A stretch of DNA of 64,000 nt. It comes from an uncultured Gammaproteobacteria bacterium (GTDB taxonomy: Bacteria > Pseudomonadota > Gammaproteobacteria > Eutrophobiales > Eutrophobiaceae). This document shows, piece after piece, positions 55,847 to 64,000 of the stretch (position 1 is the stretch's first letter; the number at the start of each line of letters is the position of its first letter). The notes beneath the pieces are model-generated. The model was given only the letters and a program-made list of their open reading frames with translations. It was not told the DNA's origin and did no database searches. The stretch lies in contig OY282354.1 in assembly GCA_958295485.1 (NCBI GenBank), positions 1,860,001 to 1,924,000 of the forward strand, in the 5' to 3' direction. Made by a program: the position numbers and the translations under genes.

Positions 55847-56521
55847 TTAGGCTTTCGTCAGTTGCTGACTTGCAAGCCGTTCGGAGTACTTTGTCATAAG
55901 ATATTCTACTGCTTCATTGAGTTGGTTTCTTACGCTTCGAGATATTCTTAGCCCGGCGACGAGGAAACCGACCGGCACTAACTGACCAAAGACTAAACCA
56001 AGCAAGTAAATAATAGCCAACCCTGATCCCTGTTCAATCGCTATGCCTGACCATTGTAAATATAGAAGCCCCCAGATTGCCACAAAGGATGGAATGATGG
56101 TAACTATCGAAACAATCCATTTGTCAATATTTTGCAGGAAAGCGTGGTATCGATAAGGCAACTTTCTTTTTTTTGACTGAATTTCTCCACTATCATCCTG
56201 AGTTAACGCCTGCCAGTGACTGCTGAGAAGCCCCGCTTGGCGATTCTCAGGCAACTCGCAAATCCAATCTCTGACAAGATGATGAAAGTCGGCGAATTCC
56301 GAATCGCCCGTTATCAGACTGGAATACGCTTTCGAATTTATATCGACATTGACAAAGTCTTTGTTTTTGATCTGGGTTTCCACCGCGGCATACAGTTTCT
56401 CCCGAAATCTGGACTCCCCCAAGCCAACGTACAGAATTCCGAGAGCTACGTTAATCTGACAAATACTAATTAATACTTCAAGCACACTGACCTCGATCCA
56501 TGATATTTGAGTTGTGTACAA
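55847..56521 (-). CDS. Membrane protein of unknown function
   Basis: A 224-residue protein, TTG start with AGGGA six bases upstream. One membrane segment lies near the N-terminus (about 12-36) and two near the C-terminus (about 134-158 and 166-193), with a soluble middle part of about 95 residues and a soluble tail. I do not recognise the family. It lies 54 bp after the PLD-like gene on the same strand, in a defence-type neighbourhood (decayed mcrBC), so a membrane effector role is conceivable. Confidence 0.75.
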   Translation of the reverse strand: MYTTQISWIEVSVLEVLISICQINVALGILYVGLGESRFREKLYAAVETQIKNKDFVNVDINSKAYSSLITGDSEFADFHHLVRDWICELPENRQAGLLSSHWQALTQDDSGEIQSKKRKLPYRYHAFLQNIDKWIVSIVTIIPSFVAIWGLLYLQWSGIAIEQGSGLAIIYLLGLVFGQLVPVGFLVAGLRISRSVRNQLNEAVEYLMTKYSERLASQQLTKA

Positions 56522-56575
56522 ATCATCCCTGATTAATGAAGATGGAAGAAAGAGAGGGTCGCTGCTATTGATCCT

Positions 56576-57118
56576 TCAGGGAGAGACGTTGTCAGACTTC
56601 AGTGGCCATAGAATTACGCGACACTGTTTTTCCAGCTTGTTAAAATGCCTTTTCATAGCGTCTATGTTTTCTTTTCGGTCCGGCTTGTAGAAACTTGCAA
56701 TCGCCTTATATTTTTTTCGATCATGTTCGAACCTGTAGCCGATGTCGTCTATCAAGAGGAAATTGAAATCGTACTTTTCCTGCAACTCATCCGGTACACG
56801 GCTGATGCTGACCTTTTGGGGGAATTCATGGCACAAATCCATCATCGGATGATCTTGGCTGATGTCCGTTTCAACTAAAACGCGCAACTTTGCTTTTTCG
56901 TTTTGCAAAAAAGACCGCGCCACATTGAGTAAACCATGGCCTCCATAGAGAGCTGGGTTGAGTTGGTTGGAAAGCAGGCATATCTCGTTTTTCGCATGGC
57001 GAATTCCAGCAACGACCACCACCGCGGCGTGAAACATGTCTCGGTTGTAGGTGCTGTATGCTTCCTCATTGCTCAATGCGGATTCCAATCGCTTAATATA
57101 TGTATTCAAATTATCCAT
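56576..57118 (-). CDS. PLD-like fold protein lacking HKD motif (possible)
   Basis: A 180-residue soluble protein. The order of strands and the segment FNFLLIDDIGYRFEHDRKKY followed by KAIASFYKPDRK recall half of a phospholipase D-like fold, but the catalytic HxKxxxxD is absent, so any such domain would be inactive or only binding. This is a tentative fold-level impression. It is the first gene of a two-gene unit with the membrane protein, and divergent from pagL across 191 bp. Confidence 0.7.
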   Translation of the reverse strand: MDNLNTYIKRLESALSNEEAYSTYNRDMFHAAVVVVAGIRHAKNEICLLSNQLNPALYGGHGLLNVARSFLQNEKAKLRVLVETDISQDHPMMDLCHEFPQKVSISRVPDELQEKYDFNFLLIDDIGYRFEHDRKKYKAIASFYKPDRKENIDAMKRHFNKLEKQCRVILWPLKSDNVSP

Positions 57119-57309
57119 TTGTATGCCCCAGATATTGTCAACAGGAAACTGGATGTTCAGGGTATGGGAAGAATAACCCCCTCTTTAGATGCAGACAAGT
57201 CTTATCTGACTGTGTGTTGGTCATCATCTAATGCGAAGGCCCATTTCCCCGCCTGCCGGTTTCCATGCTTTGGGCTTGGTTATGTATAATAAATAATAAA
57301 GTAAGAAAA

Positions 57310-57900
57310 ATGACAAAGGCGATACGTTGCAACCTGTCGGGCTGTCTTGCGGGAATACTCCTGTTTGGAGTGGCGTCGGCCCATGCTCAAATGGCGGCGC
57401 CTGAAGAAGGATCGTGGAATATCGGCGCGCGTACAGGCTACTCTATCGGTGACAGGGACCTGGATAGTGTGCCGATTAACTTTCATATCGGCTACACCCT
57501 CTTTAAGGGAAAGCCGTGGATCTTTCCGGAAGGCGCGCTCGAGATTGCGGTCGAGCCATTCTTGTCTCCAGTGACGAGCCACTCGAACCAGGAGGGGCGG
57601 GACGCCTCCATTGAGGCCGGCCTCATGTTTTCCGTCTTAACTTGGCATTTTGACCTGGGCCATCGTTTGTCCCCGTATATCGAGGGTGGCTTGGGTATCC
57701 TTTACCACGATTTTCAGGGGTATGAACTTGGCGGGGGCTTCAATTTCACTGAAATGTTTGGCGTGGGCCTGTCGTATTCGCCGGACGACAATTTATCCCT
57801 GAACGTGGGCTATCGTTACCGCCATTCATCGAATGCCGGCTTATATGATGAAAATGCTGGGCTGAACACCCAATCTTTCCTGGTCGGCTTTTCGTATTAG
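57310..57900 (+). CDS. PagL-like lipid A 3-O-deacylase
   Basis: A 196-residue outer-membrane barrel with a Sec signal peptide (CLAGILLFGVASAHAQ). The C-terminal NVGYRYRHSSNAGLYDENAG carries the His-Ser pair of the PagL active site (RHxSNAG), and the protein ends FLVGFSY with the terminal aromatic residue used for barrel insertion. The predicted reaction removes the 3-O acyl chain of lipid A, which usually lowers immune recognition and changes envelope properties. The start at 57310 is preferred, since the longer frame from 57265 lacks a matching signal peptide start. Confidence 0.88.
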   Translation: MTKAIRCNLSGCLAGILLFGVASAHAQMAAPEEGSWNIGARTGYSIGDRDLDSVPINFHIGYTLFKGKPWIFPEGALEIAVEPFLSPVTSHSNQEGRDASIEAGLMFSVLTWHFDLGHRLSPYIEGGLGILYHDFQGYELGGGFNFTEMFGVGLSYSPDDNLSLNVGYRYRHSSNAGLYDENAGLNTQSFLVGFSY

Positions 57901-58301
57901 CTCACGGTTATAAGGTACTCTGGCGGATAACAGACTAATATTCTCAAAGAGTTTATAACCATGGGTGGTTGATGTAGGGCTCGTTAATGGCTTTCCATCC
58001 AGTCCTTTATCTTGAGACCTTTAGCCCGGATATTGCACGAAAGGAGTGGGCAGAACCCCTGTAAACCCTTATAATTCAGTTTGTTAGAAACTGAATTGAG
58101 GAGGGGCTTGCCCATGGATGGAGTCCTCTTGCCTTAGGAAGTCTCCCACTCACGTAACGGACCGGATGCTTTCGTTTTATTGGAAAAAAGATGTACTATG
58201 AACAATTCACAAAGGCACCCTGATTTGTCTCATATGTATTGAACAAGGTCAATTACTAACCCACTATACATTTGACCTTATAGTGAAAAGAGGAAAGAAA
58301 C
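57901..58301. other. Intergenic region with large imperfect hairpin
   Basis: Four hundred bp without a recognised gene. A perfect 10-bp stem AATTCAGTTT/AAACTGAATT (58073-58082 and 58088-58097, loop GTTAG) is nested in an imperfect outer pairing of TGGGCAGAACCCCT (about 58048-58061) with AGGGGCTTGCCCA (about 58102-58115). This may be a structured RNA or a remnant of an insertion sequence end; I could not assign it. Confidence 0.55.
58239..58295 (+). promoter_or_regulatory. Promoter-proximal overlapping inverted repeats before the RTX protease
   Basis: AAGGTCAA (58245-58252) pairs with TTGACCTT (58272-58279), and CACTATA (58262-58268) pairs with TATAGTG (58279-58285). The right arms abut at 58279, so the two hairpins compete or form an operator set. 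TTGAAC at 58239 could be a -35. A good ribosome site, AAGAGG, stands about eight bases before the ATG at 58302. Confidence 0.5.
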
Positions 58302-61300
58302 ATGCTCAGCAGCGAAGCGGTGACGAGTGCCGAAACCCAATCACCGGGGGGAGACGAAGCCGCCAAAGTCAACTATGATCAAATTGCCGATTACCTGACC
58401 GACGGTTATTGGGAGTGGGAGGGCGGTTCCCGTCGCGCCTTCGACGTGGCGCCCGGCGGTACGCTGACCGCTGACATCACCGGTCTGACCGCCGCGGGCC
58501 AACAGCTTGCTCGTTGGGCGCTGGAGGCCTGGACTAACGTCACCGGCATCAACTTCCGGTTCGTGGAGAGTGATGGCAATATCACCTTCGATGATGCAGA
58601 GGAAGGCGCCTTTGCATACACGACTTGGTTGGACAACCAGATCATTTCCACGCACGTCAATGTCTCGGCAGACTGGCTCGATGACTACGGCTCAACGATT
58701 GACAGTTACAGCTTTTCCACCTACATCCACGAGACCGGTCACGCGCTCGGCCTGGGCCACGCAGGCCCCTACAACAGTTTTGTCGACTATGGTGTCGACA
58801 ACGGCCACGCGGGCTCCTACAACAGTTTTGCCGACTACGGTGTCGACAACATATTCCCGGGCGACTCTTGGCAAGCGACGGTCATGTCCTACTTCGATCA
58901 GGATGAGAATACCTATATCAATGCGAGCTATGCTTACCCCGTCACGCCGATGATCGCGGACATCATTGCAATTCAGAACCTCTATGGCGTACCCACTGAC
59001 ATCAATGCCGGCGATACCGTTTATGGCTACGAATCCAACGTGGGTGGTTACCTCGGCCCGCTTTTTGCGCAAGCGACCGAGGACTTTTCTCTTGACTGGC
59101 CGGTGACGCTGACGATCTACGACACGAGCGGCATCGACACGCTAGACGGGCGCACGGATACCGCCGACCAGCGGATTGACTTGCGTCCGGAGGGCATCTC
59201 GGATGTTTACGGCTCCGTTGGCAACGTGGTGATTGCGCGTGATACCTGGATTGAGAATGTCATTGCCGGGTCTGGCAACGACAGGATAATTGGCAATGCC
59301 CTTGCGAATCGTCTGGCGGGGGGCGCGGGCAATGATGAGCTGTGGGGTGGTGGCGGTGATGACGTGCTGGAAGGGGGCTTCAATGACGATGTACTGGAGG
59401 GGGGCGCTGGCGCGGACCAGCTGGACGGCGGCACTGGCACGGACACGGTGTCCTATGCGGGGTCGGACCGGGGAGTAATAGTGTACCTGTCGGAGGGCAC
59501 GGGAAAGAGAGGCGATGCGGGGGGCGATGTGATTGTTAACTTTGAGAACGTGCTGGGGTCTGTTCACAGGGACGTGCTGGGAGGTGACGACGGCGCCAAC
59601 CGGCTGTCCGGTGGTGGCGGCAATGACAGGCTCTTGGGTGGGGCCGGTGACGATATGCTGGAAGGGGGCGCGGGCGCGGACCGGTTGTTCGGTGGCGCGG
59701 GCGTGGACACGGTGTCCTATGCAGGGTCGGACGAGGCGGTGATAGTAGCTCTTGGGGAGGGCACAGGAGAGGGAGGCGATGCGGAGGGCGATGTGATTAC
59801 CAATATTGAGAACGTAATCGGATCTGAGTACGATGATTTTCTGACAGGTGATGACAGCGCTAATCGGCTGTCCGGTGGTGATGGTGACGACTGGTTGAAC
59901 GGGGGCGCTGGCGCGGACCGGCTGAATGGCGGCGCGGGCGTGGACACGGTGTCCTATGCGGGGTCGGACCGGGGAGTAATAGTGTATCTGTCGGAGGGCA
60001 CAGGAGAGGGAGGCGATGCGGAGGGCGATGTGATTGTTAACTTTGAGAACGTGCTGGGGTCTGTTCACGGGGACGTGTTGGGGGGTGACGACGGCGCCAA
60101 CCGGCTGTCCGGTGGTGACGGCAATGACAGGCTCTTGGGCAGGGGCGGTGACGATATGCTGGAAGGGGGCGCGGGCGCGGACCGGTTGTTCGGTGGCGCG
60201 GGCGTGGACACGGTGTCCTATGCGGGGTCGGACGAGGCGGTGATAGTAGCTCTCGGGGAGGGCACAGGAGAGGGAGGCGATGCGGAGGGCGATGTGATTG
60301 TTAGCTTTGAGAACGTGCTGGGGTCTGTTCACGGGGACGTGCTGGGAGGTGACGACGGCGCCAACCGGCTGTCCGGTGGTGGCGGCAATGACAGGCTCTT
60401 GGGCGGGGGCGGTGACGATATGCTGGAAGGGGGCGCGGGCGCGGACCGGTTGTTCGGTGGCGCGGGCGTGGACACGGTGTCCTATGCGGGGTCGGACGAG
60501 GCGGTGATAGTAGCTCTCGGGGAGGGCACAGGAGAGGGAGGCGATGCGGAGGGCGATGTGATTACCAATATTGAGAACGTAATCGGATCTGAGTACGATG
60601 ATTTTCTGATAGGTGATGACAGCGCTAATCGGCTGTCCGGTGGTGATGGTGACGACTGGTTGAACGGGGGCGCTGGCGCGGACCGGCTGAATGGCGGCGC
60701 GGGTGTGGACTGGGTGTCCTATAGTTGGTCGGACCGGGGGGTGACGGTGAGTTTAGCCTTAGGCACGGCTTATCGGGGTCATGCGGCCGGTGACACGATT
60801 ATCGATATTGAAAACCTTAATGGCTCCTCTTATGCAGACCGGCTACTAGGCGACAATGCCGCTAATTCGCTCTGGGGCCGCGCCGGTGACGACACGCTGG
60901 AGGGCCGTGCCGGTGACGACTGGTTGAACGGAGGCGCTGGCGCGGACCGGCTGGATGGCGGCGCGGGTGTGGACTGGGTGTCCTATAGTGGGTCGTACCA
61001 GGGGGTGGTGGTGGATCTCGGGATGGGCACGGGAATGAGAGGTCATGCGGCCGGTGACACGATTGTTGATATTGAAAACCTTAATGGCTCCTCTTATGCA
61101 GACCGGCTACTGGGCGACAATGCCGCTAATTCGCTCTGGGGCCGCGCCGGTGACGACACGCTGGAGGGGCGTGCTGGCAATGATACCCTGGGCGGCGGGT
61201 CGGGCGCGGACCTGTTGGATGGCGGCGCGGGTGTGGACTGGGTGAGCTATTGGTATTCGGACGAGGCGGTAACAGTGGACCTTGAAGTGGGCACGGGAGA

Positions 61301-62522
61301 GGGAGGCCATGCAGAGGGTGATGTGATTGTGGATATTGAAAACCTTCAAGGCTCCTCTTATGCGGACCGGCTACTAGGCGACAATGCCGCTAATTCGCTC
61401 TGGGGCCGCGCCGGTGACGACACGCTGGAGGGCCGCGCCGGTGACGACTGGTTGAACGGGGGCGCTGGCGCGGACCGGCTGGATGGCGGCGCGGGTGTGG
61501 ACTGGGTGTCCTATAGTGGGTCGTACCAGGGGGTGGTGGTGGATCTCGGGATGGGCACGGGAATGAGAGGTCATGCGGCCGGTGACACGATTGTTGATAT
61601 TGAAAACCTTGAAGGTTCCTCTTATGCAGACCGGCTACTGGGCGACAATGCCGCTAATTCGCTCTGGGGCCGCGCCGGTGACGACACGCTGGAGGGGCGT
61701 GCTGGCAATGATACCCTGGACGGCGGGTTGGGCGCGGACCTGTTGGATGGCGGCGCGGGTGTGGACTGGGTGAGCTATTGGTATTCGGACGAGGCGGTAA
61801 CAGTGGACCTTGAAGTGGGCACGGGAGAGGGAGGCCATGCAGAGGGTGATGTGATTGTGGATATTGAAAACCTTCAAGGCTCCTCTTATGCGGACCGGCT
61901 ACTAGGCGACAATGCTGCCAATTCGCTCTGGGGCCGCGCCGGTGACGACACGCTGGAGGGCCGCGCCGGTGACGACTGGTTGAACGGGGGCGCTGGCGCG
62001 GACCGGCTGGATGGCGGCGCGGGTGTGGACTGGGTGTCCTATGCCGGGTCGGATAGCGGGGTGGTGGTTAGCCTGGCCTCAGCCACGGCTTATCGGGGTC
62101 ATGCGGCCGGTGACACGATTGTCGATATTGAAAACCTTGAGGGTTCCTCTTATGCAGACCGGCTACTGGGCGACAATGCTGCCAATTCGCTCCGGGGACG
62201 CGCCGGTAATGACACGCTGGAGGGCCGCGCCGGTGACGATATCCTGGACGGCGGGCCGGGCGCAGACCTGCTGAAAGGTGGGCGCGGCACGGACACCTTT
62301 GTCTTCCGTTTCGACGATGGCAACGATATCATTTCCGACTTTACCGACGGTCAGGACCGGATTGACCTCAGCGAGTTCGAGCTGTCGGGCTTTGCCGCGC
62401 TGGATATCTCGACTAGTCCGGCAGGCGTGATGATAGATCTCTCGGCTGAGGGCGGGGGCACGATCCTGCTGGAGAACTTCGATATGTCGGACCTTGATGC
62501 CGGCGACTTCCTGTTCGCCTGA
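58302..62522 (+). CDS. Serralysin-like RTX metalloprotease
   Basis: A 1,406-residue secreted protein. The M10B catalytic domain has HETGHALGLGH (143-153) and the Met-turn VMSYFD (194-199). RTX nonapeptides (GGxGxDxLx) fill about 325-1330, far longer than the usual 480-residue serralysins. The C-terminus (FDDGNDIISDFTDGQDRIDL and so on, ending DAGDFLFA) is a type I secretion signal. There is no Sec signal peptide, as expected. A 16-residue duplication directly after the zinc motif repeats the third ligand as GHAG (152-167 and 168-183). No type I exporter is in the window. Calcium should fold the repeats outside the cell. Confidence 0.93.
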   Translation: MLSSEAVTSAETQSPGGDEAAKVNYDQIADYLTDGYWEWEGGSRRAFDVAPGGTLTADITGLTAAGQQLARWALEAWTNVTGINFRFVESDGNITFDDAEEGAFAYTTWLDNQIISTHVNVSADWLDDYGSTIDSYSFSTYIHETGHALGLGHAGPYNSFVDYGVDNGHAGSYNSFADYGVDNIFPGDSWQATVMSYFDQDENTYINASYAYPVTPMIADIIAIQNLYGVPTDINAGDTVYGYESNVGGYLGPLFAQATEDFSLDWPVTLTIYDTSGIDTLDGRTDTADQRIDLRPEGISDVYGSVGNVVIARDTWIENVIAGSGNDRIIGNALANRLAGGAGNDELWGGGGDDVLEGGFNDDVLEGGAGADQLDGGTGTDTVSYAGSDRGVIVYLSEGTGKRGDAGGDVIVNFENVLGSVHRDVLGGDDGANRLSGGGGNDRLLGGAGDDMLEGGAGADRLFGGAGVDTVSYAGSDEAVIVALGEGTGEGGDAEGDVITNIENVIGSEYDDFLTGDDSANRLSGGDGDDWLNGGAGADRLNGGAGVDTVSYAGSDRGVIVYLSEGTGEGGDAEGDVIVNFENVLGSVHGDVLGGDDGANRLSGGDGNDRLLGRGGDDMLEGGAGADRLFGGAGVDTVSYAGSDEAVIVALGEGTGEGGDAEGDVIVSFENVLGSVHGDVLGGDDGANRLSGGGGNDRLLGGGGDDMLEGGAGADRLFGGAGVDTVSYAGSDEAVIVALGEGTGEGGDAEGDVITNIENVIGSEYDDFLIGDDSANRLSGGDGDDWLNGGAGADRLNGGAGVDWVSYSWSDRGVTVSLALGTAYRGHAAGDTIIDIENLNGSSYADRLLGDNAANSLWGRAGDDTLEGRAGDDWLNGGAGADRLDGGAGVDWVSYSGSYQGVVVDLGMGTGMRGHAAGDTIVDIENLNGSSYADRLLGDNAANSLWGRAGDDTLEGRAGNDTLGGGSGADLLDGGAGVDWVSYWYSDEAVTVDLEVGTGEGGHAEGDVIVDIENLQGSSYADRLLGDNAANSLWGRAGDDTLEGRAGDDWLNGGAGADRLDGGAGVDWVSYSGSYQGVVVDLGMGTGMRGHAAGDTIVDIENLEGSSYADRLLGDNAANSLWGRAGDDTLEGRAGNDTLDGGLGADLLDGGAGVDWVSYWYSDEAVTVDLEVGTGEGGHAEGDVIVDIENLQGSSYADRLLGDNAANSLWGRAGDDTLEGRAGDDWLNGGAGADRLDGGAGVDWVSYAGSDSGVVVSLASATAYRGHAAGDTIVDIENLEGSSYADRLLGDNAANSLRGRAGNDTLEGRAGDDILDGGPGADLLKGGRGTDTFVFRFDDGNDIISDFTDGQDRIDLSEFELSGFAALDISTSPAGVMIDLSAEGGGTILLENFDMSDLDAGDFLFA
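58755..58850 (+). repeat. 48-bp tandem duplication at the zinc site
   Basis: 58755-58802 and 58803-58850 encode GHAGPYNSFVDYGVDN and GHAGSYNSFADYGVDN, so the third zinc-binding His occurs twice. Confidence 0.92.
60871..62200 (+). repeat. 264/528-bp higher-order repeats in the RTX region
   Basis: The string TCTGGGGCCGCGCCGGTGAC recurs at 60871, 61135, 61399 and 61927, giving a half-period of 264 bp (88 residues) and a nearly identical super-period of 528 bp (176 residues). A related but distinct block of repeats occupies about 59440-60720. Confidence 0.88.
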
Positions 62523-62546
62523 TCCGGCGGCAGACGCCAAGCGCCC

Positions 62547-62780
62547 ATGACAATCCTGGAGCGCATCTGGGAGTTGTTAAAGGCCAACTTCTGGGACGAG
62601 AGAGTGACGCGCCTGTTGACGTTGATCGAGGGAGAGTTTGCCCGACTTGACTGGCGGCGTCGGTCTTCGGGTTCCGCTGTGCTCACCTGGGATGAGGACG
62701 GGTATGCCGATCGCTGCACGGTGTGTGGGCATACCGGCTATTTGCATCGCCGGGGGCAGGTCATTAAGGGAAATTCCTAA
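62547..62780 (+). CDS. Small protein with CxxC motif, unknown
   Basis: A 77-codon frame starting 25 bp after the RTX gene. The product begins with an amphipathic helix (ILERIWELLKANFWDERVTRLL) and has CTVCGHTGYLH near its end, like half of a zinc ribbon. No ribosome site is obvious and I do not recognise the family. It could be cotranscribed with the protease gene. Confidence 0.5.
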   Translation: MTILERIWELLKANFWDERVTRLLTLIEGEFARLDWRRRSSGSAVLTWDEDGYADRCTVCGHTGYLHRRGQVIKGNS

Positions 62781-62829
62781 ACTGCAGGTAGCTCAGGTTA
62801 CGGGGAGGGGGTCACTGTCCCTCTTTTTT

Positions 62830-64000
62830 CTAGGTTGACGTTCCACCGATGGTCAGTTCGTCGATTTTCAGCGTGGGTTGGCCTACGCCGACGGGGACTG
62901 ACTGGCCGTCTTTCCCGCAGACGCCGATGCCGGAGTCAAGCTGCATGTCGTTGCCTACCATGGAGACTCGGGTCAGCACGTCCGGGCCGTTGCCGATCAG
63001 GGTTGCCCCTTTAATCGGGCTGGTCAGTTTGCCTTTTTCGATCAGCCAGGCCTGGCTGGCGCTGAATACGAATTTGCCGTTGGTGATATCCACCTGTCCG
63101 CCGCCGAACTGGGAGGCATACACTCCCTTTTCGACCGAGCCGATAATTTCCTCGGGGTCATGCTCGCCGCCCAGCATGTAAGTATTGGTCATCCTCGGCA
63201 TGGGCAGGTGAGAGTATGATTCCCGCCGCCCGTTGCCGGTTGGTCGCATCCCCATCAACCCGGCATTCAGCTTGTCCTGCATATAGTTTCTGAGGATGCC
63301 CCTTTCAATCAACGTGGTGGCTTCCGTTGGCGTGCCTTCATCGTCAACGGTTAGTGAACCCCGTCGATTTTCAATAGTTCCGTCGTCGACAACGGTGACG
63401 CTTTCAGAGGCGACTCGCTGGCCTATTCGATTGCAGAAGGCGGAAGCGCCTTTGCGGTTGAAGTCGCCTTCAAGGCCGTGACCGATGGCCTCGTGCAACA
63501 AGATCCCCGGCCAACCGGGGCCAAGCACTACTGTCGTTGCGCCGGCCGGCGCCGGCGCCGCATCGAGGTTGTTTAATGCCTGTGACACCGCATCGTCAAT
63601 GTAAGATGAGATAAGCTCGTCATTCAGAAAATACTCATAACCGAACCGCCCGCCACCGCCTGAGCCGCCTTTTTCCAGTCTCCCGTTATGCTCGACAATG
63701 ACGTTGACGTTGAGGCGTATAAGCGGCCTGATGTCGCCTGAATACACGCCGTCACTGCCGGCGATCAACACCGCCGTGTAAGAGCCGCTTAAACTTGCGA
63801 TGACCTGCTTTACCCGCGCGTCTTTTTTACGGGTTTCCGTATCAATCCGTTTCAATAATTCAATCTTTTCCCCAGGGGCAATCGAGTCAAGGGGGTTCGA
63901 CCCAGGATAAAGCGGCGCGATATTCTGGTTTTGCCAGGCCTGCAACGTTTGCTTGCCACCGCTTTTGGCGATTGCCCGGGCGGCTTTTGCCGCATCGGTC
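62830..64000 (-). CDS. tldD: Metalloprotease TldD (5' end beyond the window)
   Basis: The frame runs off the right edge without a credible start: codons up to 64000 read [20 protein letters not shown] in frame, so 390 codons of the C-terminal part are visible. The metal-binding motif is [11 protein letters not shown], followed by the [20 protein letters not shown] region and the C-terminal GGTST end. TldD works with TldE on peptide substrates such as microcin precursors and the CcdA antitoxin. It converges with the RTX region. Confidence 0.95.
   Translation of the reverse strand, partial: TDAAKAARAIAKSGGKQTLQAWQNQNIAPLYPGSNPLDSIAPGEKIELLKRIDTETRKKDARVKQVIASLSGSYTAVLIAGSDGVYSGDIRPLIRLNVNVIVEHNGRLEKGGSGGGGRFGYEYFLNDELISSYIDDAVSQALNNLDAAPAPAGATTVVLGPGWPGILLHEAIGHGLEGDFNRKGASAFCNRIGQRVASESVTVVDDGTIENRRGSLTVDDEGTPTEATTLIERGILRNYMQDKLNAGLMGMRPTGNGRRESYSHLPMPRMTNTYMLGGEHDPEEIIGSVEKGVYASQFGGGQVDITNGKFVFSASQAWLIEKGKLTSPIKGATLIGNGPDVLTRVSMVGNDMQLDSGIGVCGKDGQSVPVGVGQPTLKIDELTIGGTST

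Overview
The window reads as a piece of an uncultured gammaproteobacterial chromosome. Evidence for this is a classical AAK-GNAT ArgA, PrmB upstream of AroC, a sigma32-type promoter in front of htpG, an LplT-PlsC-AMP ligase fusion, TldD, outer-membrane barrels, and type V and type I secreted proteins. A SoxC-like molybdoprotein with a cytochrome c partner suggests sulfur oxidation. No genus is claimed.

Layout. 300-7211: a tightly coupled moxR-DUF58-DUF4381-batA-batBC-batD operon with four successive ATGA overlaps. 7206-9627: a restriction-modification cassette bounded by near-perfect 26-bp terminal inverted repeats and 8-bp direct repeats, that is, the anatomy of a transposed element with no transposase. 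9637-12818: small enzymes (K+ channel, alkyltransferase-like protein, Nudix, ABM domain protein, PLP decarboxylase). 13174-35178: one 22-kb gene for a giant autotransporter of about 55 Calx-beta-like repeats, with a 22-nt poly-C tract near its 5' end and a partly duplicated start region. 35311-37255: an AAA/DUF4143 ATPase, hicAB and a tRNA-Ser. 37438-45518: ilvD, argE, argA, an ABC-2 exporter pair and htpG. 45794-51025: prmB, soxC-like, soxD-like and aroC, the prmB-aroC neighbourhood having been opened by an orphan DNA methyltransferase that sits between 144-bp direct repeats. 51378-57118: an LplT-Aas fusion lacking its C-terminal end, a decayed McrBC system and a two-gene module of unknown function. 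57310-62522: a PagL-like lipid A deacylase and a serralysin-like RTX protease. 62830 to the edge: tldD, cut by the window.

Themes. (1) The cell surface: a giant calcium-type repeat autotransporter with a possible phase-variation tract, an RTX protease and a lipid A deacylase. (2) DNA modification and defence: two acquired beta-class methyltransferases, one with its endonuclease, beside a ruined McrBC. Loss of a modification-dependent nuclease is what one expects where cytosine methylation has been acquired. (3) Duplication at every scale: 22-nt homopolymer, 30-, 39-, 48-, 125-, 144-, 264/528- and 339/348-bp repeats. The strongest candidates for something undescribed are the transposon-like R-M cassette, the poly-C controlled giant autotransporter, and the methyltransferase insertion that copied the aroC leader.
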